Shown here: positions 38,645 to 47,519 of the stretch, in pieces
How the letters are laid out: each line of letters starts with the position of its first letter
Position numbering within the stretch: position 1 is the stretch's first letter
Origin: Paenibacillus sp. JJ-100
Lineage (GTDB): Bacteria; Bacillota; Bacilli; Paenibacillales; Paenibacillaceae
Reading direction: 5' to 3'
NCBI RefSeq assembly: GCF_948329825.1
Contig: NZ_CAOJCM010000002.1
Coordinates: 124,001-188,000 of the forward strand
Length of the DNA stretch: 64,000 bases
Program-made: the position numbers and the translations under genes
The notes under the pieces: model-generated
The model's input: only the letters and a program-made list of their open reading frames with translations
The model's database searches: none
Told to the model about the DNA's origin: nothing

Positions 38645-39145
38645 TCAATAGTCGGCACAACCATTATCTAGCGAATCCAAGGTTTCATCACTAATATCTA
38701 GTGGTTCCCTTTCAACTCGAGTTGCTAGCGAAAGAAGATCAGTAGCACCAGCTACATTCAAATAACCTGCCCTTATAAAGAAATGGCCTCCTCTTTCATA
38801 TAGCTTTATTGCTGGCTCAAACAAATCTTTATAATCAATAGCAATCTTATTTCCTTCATCAATGAGTGCGTTTAACTCTAAATAACTGGTAGCAATTTCT
38901 TTAACATAACTATTGTCAATCTCATTTATTATTTGTAATTCATCAACACTCACTTGTGACTTAGTTATCGAATTTGAAATGATAATAAAAGGATACCTAC
39001 AAGGACCAGGATAATATCGGAAAAATATTGATGCTCTTCTTAAGTATTCTTTACTCAAATGAACATGCGATCTTGCTTGCTTGTTTCCAATACAACTCCA
39101 ATCTATTGCAGAAATACGCTTAATTGCCTGATTAAAATTTTCCAT
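38645..39145 (-). CDS. Putative immunity protein for the spike-toxin
   Basis: Protein of 166 residues, mostly helical, no signal peptide. It begins MENFNQAIKRISAIDWSC and has no family I recognise. ATG 39145 is the best start, 11 bases after GGAG; a longer frame overlaps the toxin stop. It immediately follows the spike-toxin gene on the same strand. By position it is the likely immunity partner of the HELTE-type tip. The role is inferred from order and size alone. The IS3 element lies just downstream. Confidence 0.6.
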   Translation of the reverse strand: MENFNQAIKRISAIDWSCIGNKQARSHVHLSKEYLRRASIFFRYYPGPCRYPFIIISNSITKSQVSVDELQIINEIDNSYVKEIATSYLELNALIDEGNKIAIDYKDLFEPAIKLYERGGHFFIRAGYLNVAGATDLLSLATRVEREPLDISDETLDSLDNGCADY

Positions 39146-39173
39146 CAATTGTTTCGCTCCATCCTCTCTATTT

Positions 39174-42100
39174 TTATTGCCCAAAAACTTTTTCCGAATA
39201 ATAGTCATATGCTCCAGGGAGTTCAAATGAAGGTTGATCAGAAGCTACATCATGTGCACCAGGTGGATCTGAACCAAAATCATCACTATCTTTTTGATAC
39301 GAACCAGGATTTTTATAAGGGTAGCCTTGTTTCATTTTTTCACTTTCAGTTAGTTCGTGTTTAGCTAACTCTTGAAACCACTTTTTTTGTTTTGGATCCA
39401 GCTCACCTTTTTGTGCTTCTTTCCATATAAACCCAACCTCTAAATCAGGAGTAAAGTGGCCAACTCTATAACTTTGATTATCTAAAGGAATGTTATGTGT
39501 ATCAAAAAACATGTGTTGTTTCATAGCCCTAATTTCTTCTATTGTCATACCAGTATTTTTTGCAACCTGCTCAATATCAGTCATACCAACACTTCTAATA
39601 TCATCATAATCCTTTGATGCAACTTTATATTCTTTTTCTTGAAATTCATCCATAAATGTGGGTTTATAATCATCTACACGCTTGTATTCATTCCAATCAA
39701 CCTTTTTAAGGGTAGGTATTGATACAGGACCTTTCCCCGTCCCCTCAATCTTAGGAGGGGGTTCCACCTTACTAACCGTACTTGTCCGTCCCTTACTAGC
39801 CTCATCATATAGATGCGAATCATTAAACTCATCGATGGGCTGATTCTTACCAGGACCACCTAAATCCCCTTTAGAAGGTTTCGTTTTAGCTGCAATCGTC
39901 GGTCCAGTCTTACGGCTAGGTATGGTCGGAACATGAGAAACCTGCTGCTTCCAAGCCGCCCACGTATCACTCAAAGCCAGATTATTCTGGTTATTTACCA
40001 GCTTGTCCGCGGCCTTATTTAGCCCATGCTTGGCCAGCACGGCCAGGTTCACAACCGTCAACGCAATGTTCAACTTATCCAACAGATCCTGATCCATGCC
40101 TAGAAACGTTGGATTCGTATTGGGATTTCCGTTCTTCAGGTCAATCAATTTCTCTACGTTCACCACAATGGTGGAGACGCCTAGCGCAAGATCCGCTGCA
40201 GCTAGCAAATACAGCAATGGCCCACTTATCGGGTACGTGGCTATAATGACGACCACACCAAATATAATGTTCAATTCTGCGATCACTATTTGTGGATCAA
40301 TGATTAGCTTTTCGAATGTGTACCTAGAGAAGTATACCGTTTTTTGTGTTTGTTTGCTCAAATAATCCGGCTTTTGTGGGATACCATAGGCAAGTTCCAT
40401 CTCTGCCAGCCAAGGACTGATCTTCTCGAATACGTCCCCGATTCCGCTAGATTCCACGAACTTTTGGATGATCCCTGGCTGTCCGCTCGGCTCCGCCGTT
40501 GCAGAAGCCCCTTGGCTCCTCAGCACCGGAGGAGTAGGCAACATCCCATGGATCTCGTCGTATGACTTGCCTGCTTTCTTCCCGTCTTCCATCACTTTCA
40601 TCGATTGCTGCTTCCAATGATAGATCGCCGTTCGATCCTGGTCCATCTGATCGTAGACCTTCTGTTGCTTCACCAGTTCGGCTTGTTTTTCAGCTTCTCT
40701 TTCTTTATTATTTCTCTTGTCCGGCTCTGGGGCGGGCTGCTTGTTATACTTTTGTTGATACGTGGTTTTTATGTCTTCGGAAGACTTACCACTTAGCCAC
40801 TTTTTGGTCTGATCCTTCAATCCAGGATCAGTCTTCGCCGTCTCAGCTACTTGCTTACGAACATTAGCTCGTTCGCCTTCGGTTAAGTAAGAAGCCGTCT
40901 TAAGTTGTAACGATCGATCAATCTCTTGTTTTAAAATTTCCCCTTCAGCGAGTGAATCTATATACATCTCTTCCAGCTCTTTGTCCGTTAACAGATCTTC
41001 AAACGCCACTTCAATCTTCTGGAAGTCAATCTTGGCACTCTGGATCCCCATCCGATTACCATTAAGGGTAACATACTGATCCGTATTCGTCTGGAATAAT
41101 ATTTGCTGTTCAGCACGGATCCGAAGAGATTCGAGAACGCTCGCTTCACCACCACTGCCAACTTCAATCCGGCTTCCGGCCACAACGAGAAGATCCTCAC
41201 TCGCATTGAGGGTAATATTCCCTCCATCCAGATGCAGGCTAACGGTCCCCTTTTCAAATAATACCCCGTCATCTCCCAACTGCATTTTGGCCTCACCAGG
41301 CATCTCAAATACTTTGGTCGAAGGTTTCTGGAACACCGTCCGACTCTTCATTTCCTCGCCGCCGCCGCGAACAGAATTAATAGCCATCGCTTTTTTCTCA
41401 GTACCACTGGGGAAATAGACTTTAATGCGGGCCCCCTCATCCGGCAAACAGTGAAAGATATTGTTGCCCTCTCCCGAATAAGGAAACCACCAGTTTCCCT
41501 GATCATCATGGTCATCATCGATATCTAAATGTACCTTCACCATGTTGTTGGCCCGTTTGATCACGCGACCCTCCAAAGACATGCCTTGAAGTCGATCATT
41601 ACGGCGGGATTTCCGACGCAAGCTCTGGCGTTTAACCAGAACGTATTCATATTGCAATACACCTGCGGAGTAGCTTATCACCGACTCCGAGACCACCCAC
41701 ATCTGTTTCTTAAATGATACATCATCGCCAACCTGACAATATTGATCACTGATAACCTGGTAACTAACAAAATCGGCCTCGACGAGCCGTTCGGCATCTT
41801 TACCCTCCGCATTAGCTCGAAGCTCCTCATATACAGCGCGATCTTTCATTGCCTTGTACCGGCGGACATGAAGCTCCTTACCCCAGGATAAATCCGGGAC
41901 CCCAAAGTACACACGGGGTGCATCCATAGAGACATCCGGTAATATGACTGTTCCCACCCTGGAAGCCAATCGCTTCAGAAAATCCCAATCTGTTTCTTCA
42001 TATTGAACCAACAGAGCACCAATAGTAGCCTGATCACTTGTCGCCATATTCTGGGCGTCTCCAGAAGCATAATTCCGAACCAGCTGGCGAATCGCTTCAG

Positions 42101-42458
42101 TATAGGTTAGATGTTTGTTTTGATACGAACGACTTCTCCGCTGCATATCCATGCTATACGTACGGGACAGGGCCTCAACTTCTAAATGGGGGATTCCGTC
42201 TTCCATCTGTACATCGACTCTGATAATCCCTCCGGCGAACCAGTCCTCGGGTCTGGAATCCGTTGGTTTCTGCAGAACGAGGCTGTCGTTAAAAGAACTA
42301 TGTAAGAGGCAATGTTCTGCCTCTTCTTCGCTCATACGGGCTGTAAAAACACATCGCGTATGTGCATTGAACCCTCGTTCAATTCGAAAACTATTCAGAT
42401 CCTTAATCTTGTAGGGCCATCGTAATTCAAATCCGTCTCCTTGATAAATTACATCCAC
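39174..42458 (-). CDS. VgrG-like spike fused to a polymorphic toxin
   Basis: Protein of 1,094 residues. Residues 1-480 form a contractile-injection spike of the VgrG/gpD type: TRTYSM-like region, QYEETDWDFLKRLASRVGTV, an OB-type domain (VKVHLDIDDDHDDQGNWWFP, EGARIKVYFPSGTEKKAMAI) and a beta-needle part (GNITLNASEDLLVVAGSRIE). Residues 481-894 are a linker found also in the cassettes at 34617 and 33076. They include a charged helical part, hydrophobic segments near 700-770 and GGPGKNQPIDEFNDSHLYDE-GRTST. Residues 895-1094 are a tip with MKQHMFFDTHNIPL, GHFTPDLEVGFIWKEAQ and LAKHELTESEKMKQGYPY, resembling ends of WapA/RHS toxins. HELTE may be a zincin-like site. The GTG start at 42458 follows GGAGGAGG. 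Last gene of the spike operon before its immunity gene. Confidence 0.88.
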   Translation of the reverse strand: MDVIYQGDGFELRWPYKIKDLNSFRIERGFNAHTRCVFTARMSEEEAEHCLLHSSFNDSLVLQKPTDSRPEDWFAGGIIRVDVQMEDGIPHLEVEALSRTYSMDMQRRSRSYQNKHLTYTEAIRQLVRNYASGDAQNMATSDQATIGALLVQYEETDWDFLKRLASRVGTVILPDVSMDAPRVYFGVPDLSWGKELHVRRYKAMKDRAVYEELRANAEGKDAERLVEADFVSYQVISDQYCQVGDDVSFKKQMWVVSESVISYSAGVLQYEYVLVKRQSLRRKSRRNDRLQGMSLEGRVIKRANNMVKVHLDIDDDHDDQGNWWFPYSGEGNNIFHCLPDEGARIKVYFPSGTEKKAMAINSVRGGGEEMKSRTVFQKPSTKVFEMPGEAKMQLGDDGVLFEKGTVSLHLDGGNITLNASEDLLVVAGSRIEVGSGGEASVLESLRIRAEQQILFQTNTDQYVTLNGNRMGIQSAKIDFQKIEVAFEDLLTDKELEEMYIDSLAEGEILKQEIDRSLQLKTASYLTEGERANVRKQVAETAKTDPGLKDQTKKWLSGKSSEDIKTTYQQKYNKQPAPEPDKRNNKEREAEKQAELVKQQKVYDQMDQDRTAIYHWKQQSMKVMEDGKKAGKSYDEIHGMLPTPPVLRSQGASATAEPSGQPGIIQKFVESSGIGDVFEKISPWLAEMELAYGIPQKPDYLSKQTQKTVYFSRYTFEKLIIDPQIVIAELNIIFGVVVIIATYPISGPLLYLLAAADLALGVSTIVVNVEKLIDLKNGNPNTNPTFLGMDQDLLDKLNIALTVVNLAVLAKHGLNKAADKLVNNQNNLALSDTWAAWKQQVSHVPTIPSRKTGPTIAAKTKPSKGDLGGPGKNQPIDEFNDSHLYDEASKGRTSTVSKVEPPPKIEGTGKGPVSIPTLKKVDWNEYKRVDDYKPTFMDEFQEKEYKVASKDYDDIRSVGMTDIEQVAKNTGMTIEEIRAMKQHMFFDTHNIPLDNQSYRVGHFTPDLEVGFIWKEAQKGELDPKQKKWFQELAKHELTESEKMKQGYPYKNPGSYQKDSDDFGSDPPGAHDVASDQPSFELPGAYDYYSEKVFGQ

Positions 42459-42485
42459 TTAATATCCTCCTCCGTTATGCCAGTC

Positions 42486-43148
42486 TTACCTCACAGCAAA
42501 TTCCGGAGGAGCCGGATCCATGCCATTCGTTAACAAACGTATCTGCCCTCCACAAGAACAGAACAAGCAAGACTTACTCGTCAGTGCCGGTACTCCCTGA
42601 ATGGACACATTCGAGCTCCCATTCGTCCACTGTTGTTTTGCCCCAGCCAATGCCTCTACGAATGAACTTAACGAAGGCTTAGACATCAATTTGTTTTGAG
42701 CAGAAGCAGAGATGGTGGGCATAATTACAGGTGCACAAGGATAGATGGGTTGTCCAGCTGTTGGTTCTGTTGGATCGGGATCAATAATAAACGAAGGATC
42801 CGATTGGGGTCCTGTAATACGTTCAGCTAGCTTCATCGGATGCAGTTCACTCCGGCAATACCCGAAGGAATAGAAATTCCCATCGATTTCCTCTCCCATT
42901 TTCGTATAAGGTATTCCGTGAATCGTATCTGGCTCGGATGTGGACGTAGCACAATCCTCTACCGTTAACATCGGACTACCATTAATGTACACCCCATTCG
43001 GCTCTAGTTTATTCAATACCTCTTCATGGGTTCCAAACGTACAGTACATATAAGCTCCTGCTGTAACATATGTATCTTCACTCCTCCATGGGGAGCTAAG
43101 CAGTTTATTTAGCGTATCCTTTGTTAAGATTGTTTCTCTAGCATCCAT
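42486..43148 (-). CDS. DUF4280 (PAAR-like) protein
   Basis: Protein of 220 residues. The N-terminal part (VTAGAYMYCTFGTHEEVLNK, NGVYINGSPMLTVEDC) and the C-terminal QGVPALTSKSCLFCSCGGQI match DUF4280, a PAAR-like fold that can cap the tip of VgrG-type spikes. Several Cys and His residues in YGYCRSELHP and SCLFCSCGG could bind metal. ATG 43148 lies directly after the preceding stop with GGAGACATG upstream. Its place between two spike genes fits a cap role. No effector domain is seen beyond the fold. Confidence 0.85.
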   Translation of the reverse strand: MDARETILTKDTLNKLLSSPWRSEDTYVTAGAYMYCTFGTHEEVLNKLEPNGVYINGSPMLTVEDCATSTSEPDTIHGIPYTKMGEEIDGNFYSFGYCRSELHPMKLAERITGPQSDPSFIIDPDPTEPTAGQPIYPCAPVIMPTISASAQNKLMSKPSLSSFVEALAGAKQQWTNGSSNVSIQGVPALTSKSCLFCSCGGQIRLLTNGMDPAPPEFAVR

Positions 43149-43676
43149 CTACATGTCTCCTTCTGTGATCTGAATTGGTCTGACATTCAACCCATATATA
43201 CCGGCTCGCAGCAGTCGTTCTGCCAGTTCAAGACGAACAATCATCAACTGTGTCCGATAATACGGAATGGTGAATGCAGGTGTACGTTCAAGTCCGCTCA
43301 GATCAGCCATTATGCTCATAACCTGCCCGCTCTGGATCAAGGCTTGATCGGGCGAGATACACGTTGCCTTGGGCAGATCCATCCAGTGGTAGAACGACTG
43401 GTTATACTTCTCCGTGTCCATGACCACAACTCTTTTGGAAGTGATCTCAGGTGCAAACTTCATGACGATCTTAGATAACTCCTCACTGAGCAATAGCAAA
43501 GGATATTGCGCAAGCAAACTGGAAGAAGAAAAAGACTGACCACTTTTCACATAAACGATCTCCTCCTCAGCAGCATGATCATAACCTTGAAGCATCCGCT
43601 CTGGCCATTGAAGGCTGGCTCCGTTAGAAGGTAATCGTCTGTCATGTTCGATTACGTAGAGGTTTACTTCTCTCAT
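43149..43676 (-). CDS. Imm11-like (DUF1629-type) protein
   Basis: Protein of 175 residues beginning MREVNLYVIEHDRRLPSNG. The pattern of a Leu-rich LLAQYPLLLLSEELSKIV part and a C-terminal RLELAERLLRAGIYGLNVRP resembles the Imm11/DUF1629 fold, mostly found in toxin-immunity loci and as accessory genes of VgrG effectors. ATG 43676 overlaps the stop of the pentapeptide gene by one base (TGATG), so translation is coupled. It is not next to a toxin tip, so an adaptor or chaperone role is as likely as immunity. Confidence in the family is moderate. Confidence 0.65.
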   Translation of the reverse strand: MREVNLYVIEHDRRLPSNGASLQWPERMLQGYDHAAEEEIVYVKSGQSFSSSSLLAQYPLLLLSEELSKIVMKFAPEITSKRVVVMDTEKYNQSFYHWMDLPKATCISPDQALIQSGQVMSIMADLSGLERTPAFTIPYYRTQLMIVRLELAERLLRAGIYGLNVRPIQITEGDM

Positions 43677-44818
43677 CAATCTGTCCCTACCCATTCAATA
43701 GCAGTGCGCTGTTCTGCAGTTAACTGCACCCGGAAACGATCTTGTTTAAGCATTCGACTCCCAGCCAAATCTGCTCCGGTAAAATCTACATTGTCCAGAT
43801 GTGCACCTATAAAGTCACCCGCAATTTTCGCATACCGAAAGCTTGCATGACTCAGGTTCGCTCCCTGAAACTGGACTCCGTTCATACCATAGAACAGACT
43901 ATATGTTTCCACGAATGTATTACGACCGCCTAGAGCACCATCGAACCTAGCCGCCCTCAGATCACACTCCCGAAAGTCAGCATCATACAAAAGCGTCTTT
44001 GCAAAATTGACATGATCACATTCACAACCCATAAATCGAGTGCCCAATAGGCTCGTCTCCGCCATGTGGCTCCTACTGAGTTTCACTTCTTCGAATCGAG
44101 CGTAATTGAAATCCAGTTGCTCATATTCCCCCTGCGAAAGATCTACACCTTTGATATGTTCATAGATGTATTCACTGGGTAGCTTGCTCTCCAACCATCC
44201 TCTACAAGTTATGGAGCTGCGCTGTTTCCCACTCATTCGGTAGACTGATTCAGTCACCTCATGATCCTGATATTCGCCAACACGAACTTCAAACTCTATG
44301 TACTTGTCTACATTTTGGAATGAATCCAGTTTACGAATGTCATCCATCGCCAAGCGGACTGCGTGTACCATATAGACATGGAATGGATACAACTGTCCTG
44401 CCTGCCACGCATGAAGAGCAGCCTGATCAATCCGGTTCATATATCTCTTGCGACTGTTCTCACATTCCTCAAACCACTGTTCCATGTAACGATAAATCCA
44501 GCTTGCATCATATATCATTCCTCTCGCAGAAACCTCACCCTCACGGTGCAGGTCACTTGCGTGAATCATATAAGCAGGATCTCTCTGGTTCAATCTGGTC
44601 CGCATCAATGATACATGAATCGTACTGCACGCCTGTAGCTCACCCAGTTCTTGTTGGAGCCTCACTTGTTCACAGAACGCGTCGAATAGAGAGACGATGC
44701 CCTGTAGTATCTCTTGCCTGTGCCTAATATAATAGGCATTCAATTCCTGTATCTTGCTATTCCGAAGTGGCAGCACTTCCTGCTCTAAAAATTGCTGCCA
44801 TAGCTCCACCTGATGCAT
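43676..44818 (-). CDS. Pentapeptide-repeat protein of the spike operon
   Basis: Protein of 380 residues. The first half is helical, rich in Gln, Arg and Glu (coiled-coil-like). The second half, from about residue 230, holds pentapeptide repeats A(D/N)Lxx: YARFEEVKLSRSHMAETSLL, FAKTLLYDADFRECDLRAAR, GANLSHASFRYAKIAG and HLDNVDFTGADLAGSRML. Such repeats fold as a right-handed quadrilateral beta-helix. In type VI loci, pentapeptide or DUF2169 proteins act as VgrG-PAAR adaptors; this gene's place between a VgrG-like and a DUF4280 gene suggests the same. The ATG at 44818 follows GAGGAGC. Confidence 0.82.
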   Translation of the reverse strand: MHQVELWQQFLEQEVLPLRNSKIQELNAYYIRHRQEILQGIVSLFDAFCEQVRLQQELGELQACSTIHVSLMRTRLNQRDPAYMIHASDLHREGEVSARGMIYDASWIYRYMEQWFEECENSRKRYMNRIDQAALHAWQAGQLYPFHVYMVHAVRLAMDDIRKLDSFQNVDKYIEFEVRVGEYQDHEVTESVYRMSGKQRSSITCRGWLESKLPSEYIYEHIKGVDLSQGEYEQLDFNYARFEEVKLSRSHMAETSLLGTRFMGCECDHVNFAKTLLYDADFRECDLRAARFDGALGGRNTFVETYSLFYGMNGVQFQGANLSHASFRYAKIAGDFIGAHLDNVDFTGADLAGSRMLKQDRFRVQLTAEQRTAIEWVGTD

Positions 44819-44838
44819 GATCTAGCTCCTCACTATCT

Positions 44839-46404
44839 TTATTGGTTCATTAATATCTCAATCCCCTTAATAACGACCTGACCTTGGTCAATAGTTAAGC
44901 TGCCGTTTCCATCCTTCGTTGAGAGATCAATCTGGTTCGCTAGCATGACGACGGATTCAGATGCCAATTCAATTTGTTTACTTGCCTGAAGAGTAATTTT
45001 GTTTTCACAGTTCAGGATAATGGTTCCCGCACTGGTCAACGTCAGAGTCGCTCCTCCTGTCGCCCCAGTAATGGTGATTTTATCTTCCTCAAACGTAATC
45101 TTCTGACCCGTCGGTGTAAGCAGGAATTTGGTGTTGGGATTGGCCATCAGGTCTTCTTTTAGGTCCTTGTCAAATTGCATAACGGGCTGCAATTGCTCTT
45201 GCTGAACAATTGTTGTGGTGGTCCCTCTTCCACCACCTCCCGCTTGGGTAGTCTGGGTCTGGGCTTTTGCTGGCGACGTAGCCGATGGGGACATGGCCTC
45301 CTCTGGTATTTTCTTGCGAACAGAGCTCAGTGCGATCCCCTCTGCCTCCCTTGCATTTGGAAAGTATAGGCGGATGCTATCTCCTTTTTCAGGCATACAG
45401 TACCACCCGGTCTGATCATCTGAAGCATACATCGTAGAGTAAGGGAACAGATTGGCCGTTGCCAAACTCCATTCCTGATCGCAGTCTAACTGGACTTTAA
45501 CCTCATCTCTGACAACGTCCATAATATTTCCCGAAATGGATGCACCAACAAGGCGAGAGTTATATCGCTTCCGTTGATAAGCTGACTTCATATGCCCGAG
45601 GACATAATGGTGGATAAGCAGTCCCTGCTGCATTTCAGTCCGAATTTCAAAAACGTTGAGCCTGTGCCCTTTGAACTGAACCTCATCCCCTAATTGCAAC
45701 ACTCGGTCATGGACCTTCACTTCATACCGGATATAGTCCTGTTCACTAAGAGCACTAGCGTCTTGCGCTTCTTGTTGATACGTCAGCATGTCCTTATACA
45801 TACGGTAATGCGTCGCTTCCAACTTACCTGCATCCCGTTGCTCGGGTATACCTAGATAGATGCGAACACGTTTCTCTGTTGATACAGGAATCAACACGGT
45901 ATGATAATGGGATGCTAGTCGCTTCATGAATTCCCAGTCCGTCTCCTGGTATTGAAGCGTGTAGGCTCCAAGTTTTTTCTTTTCCATGAACGTATTGAAA
46001 GTCTGACCGTCTGGATAGCGTGCACTAATCTTCTGCATGACATCTGGAATCAAACTGGATGCATTCTGAAAAGAACGTGTCTCGCGCTTGATATCCATGG
46101 CATATGTATGAGAGATCGCTTCCGCTTCCAGCCAGTACACCTGATTCTCCACCTTAACCTGAAGCTTCAGAATGACCCCGTGAAATAACCGCTGCTTTTG
46201 TCCATGTTCATCCCTATAGAACAGTTCAACCGGAGTACTCTCATCGGCCATACGTACGTACTGCTCTTCCTTTTCCTCCGGAATCACCCCGGTAAAACGT
46301 AACTTCCCGTGGTCATGAACTTTCATGTGTAAGGAAACTTGATGTATGCGAATCTCGAATGGATGTATCTGCAATTGCTCGTAACTGATTGTCGCGAGTG
46401 TCAT
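44839..46404 (-). CDS. VgrG-like spike protein
   Basis: Protein of 521 residues, first gene of the spike operon. It shows the VgrG/gpD-like N-terminus, the motif QYQETDWEFMKRLASHYHTV (also in the spike-toxin at 39174), a gp5-type OB domain and a Gln/Gly-rich linker (AGGGGRGTTTTIVQQEQ). A C-terminal beta-needle follows (TLTLTSAGTIILNCENKITL, KQIELASESVVMLANQIDLS). No toxin domain follows, so it is a plain spike. AGGTGAGG precedes ATG 46404. The operon is transcribed from the 46405-46556 gap toward 38645. No tube, sheath or baseplate gene is in the window. Confidence 0.88.
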   Translation of the reverse strand: MTLATISYEQLQIHPFEIRIHQVSLHMKVHDHGKLRFTGVIPEEKEEQYVRMADESTPVELFYRDEHGQKQRLFHGVILKLQVKVENQVYWLEAEAISHTYAMDIKRETRSFQNASSLIPDVMQKISARYPDGQTFNTFMEKKKLGAYTLQYQETDWEFMKRLASHYHTVLIPVSTEKRVRIYLGIPEQRDAGKLEATHYRMYKDMLTYQQEAQDASALSEQDYIRYEVKVHDRVLQLGDEVQFKGHRLNVFEIRTEMQQGLLIHHYVLGHMKSAYQRKRYNSRLVGASISGNIMDVVRDEVKVQLDCDQEWSLATANLFPYSTMYASDDQTGWYCMPEKGDSIRLYFPNAREAEGIALSSVRKKIPEEAMSPSATSPAKAQTQTTQAGGGGRGTTTTIVQQEQLQPVMQFDKDLKEDLMANPNTKFLLTPTGQKITFEEDKITITGATGGATLTLTSAGTIILNCENKITLQASKQIELASESVVMLANQIDLSTKDGNGSLTIDQGQVVIKGIEILMNQ

Positions 46405-46556
46405 GACCTCACCTACTTACTATTTTTTTATTCTGATGCTTTAATTTACTATTTATCGACTTATAACACGTGTTTATTAATACATATTCCTTAAATTGTT
46501 TAAAAAAGGATATAAATTAAGACTTTGCTCATATTCCATAAATTCCTATATGCGCA

Positions 46557-46585
46557 CAAAAAAAGAGAAGCAAATTTGCTTCTCC
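46557..46585 (-). terminator. Terminator of the PspA-DUF4247 cluster
   Basis: The perfect palindrome GAGAAGCAAATTTGCTTCTC (46565-46584) is followed on the minus strand by TTTTTTTG. It lies 180 bases beyond the DUF4247 stop and separates that cluster from the spike operon. Confidence 0.85.
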
Positions 46586-46767
46586 TTCTTTATTCCTACC
46601 CTTCACATTCTTACTTGAGCATAAGTTCAATCAGAAATCAGTGCTTTTATACCTACATCAAAAAAGAACAGCTACAAGGTATATGTACTGGCAGAGATAA
46701 ATCCACCTTACCTTTTCACTGTTCTTACATTGAACTATGGTTTAGCAGCCAAACTATTATTCGCTTG

Positions 46768-47508
46768 CTATCTACGCCTCATAATTCGGCCGCCGCCAAC
46801 TCGGGTTTTTGGCTTCTTATAGGATTTTTTCGGTGAATCAAACAACCCGCCGCTGCTTTTGTTGCGATCAATGCTTCCTCTGCTCTGTTCCTTTTTACGG
46901 TCAAACAACCCGCCACCAGAACCAACACTTGTGTCCTTGTTACTGCCGCGACGTGTAATGGAACCCTTCCGCTCAACCGTAAGGGGCGGGGCCAATTTTT
47001 TGTCATTACTCGTTGGCGCTCGGTAAGATCCAGCTTTCGGTTTGTACGTATCCCGTTCCGTGTATCCCCGATAGTTACCAGATCCGCCTCCACCCAAGGA
47101 ATCGAACAAACTACCAATTAAAGTAGCTGTCAGATACCCTTGCAAGAACGAAGAGCTGTAGTTCTGACGAACATATTCCTTGGAATCTACTTCCACCAAA
47201 GTATCTTCTGGCTTATCGGGATCTTGCTGAAGATGATAATATTGGTCCTGATACACCAAGAACATACGCTCCGTACTTTCAGCCGAAATCTGATCCGGTT
47301 TTCGTTGATCAGACAGTTCCGTTGCCACTTCTGGAACTGTTCGATCTGCCGCCCGATACACATAAGACGTGGATTGACCGCTGCCGCTTACCGATTCGAG
47401 TGGATATGTATCCTGAACCGAAGGAGCGACACCACACGCAGACAATAGAGACATCACAAGGCTGAGGACCAGCATTAATTTTAATCCATGTGCCAAGCGT
47501 TTTTTCAT
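46768..47508 (-). CDS. DUF4247 lipoprotein
   Basis: Lipoprotein of 246 residues with signal peptide and lipobox LLSAC. The segment ERMFLVYQDQYYHLQQDPDK and the following DSKEYVRQNYSSSFLQGYLT match DUF4247. The C-terminal third is low in complexity, rich in Gly, Lys, Arg and Ser, ending GGGRIMRRR, and may contact wall polymers. CTAGGAGAGG precedes ATG 47508. Part of a conserved Bacilli cluster with DUF4178, DUF350 and PspA proteins. Function unknown. Confidence 0.85.
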   Translation of the reverse strand: MKKRLAHGLKLMLVLSLVMSLLSACGVAPSVQDTYPLESVSGSGQSTSYVYRAADRTVPEVATELSDQRKPDQISAESTERMFLVYQDQYYHLQQDPDKPEDTLVEVDSKEYVRQNYSSSFLQGYLTATLIGSLFDSLGGGGSGNYRGYTERDTYKPKAGSYRAPTSNDKKLAPPLTVERKGSITRRGSNKDTSVGSGGGLFDRKKEQSRGSIDRNKSSGGLFDSPKKSYKKPKTRVGGGRIMRRR

Positions 47509-47519
47509 TGGAACCTCTC

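Noticed and set aside
32601..46404. Complete prophage or tailocin
   Set aside because: Apart from the two spikes there are no capsid, portal, terminase, sheath, tube, tape-measure or lysis genes in the window.
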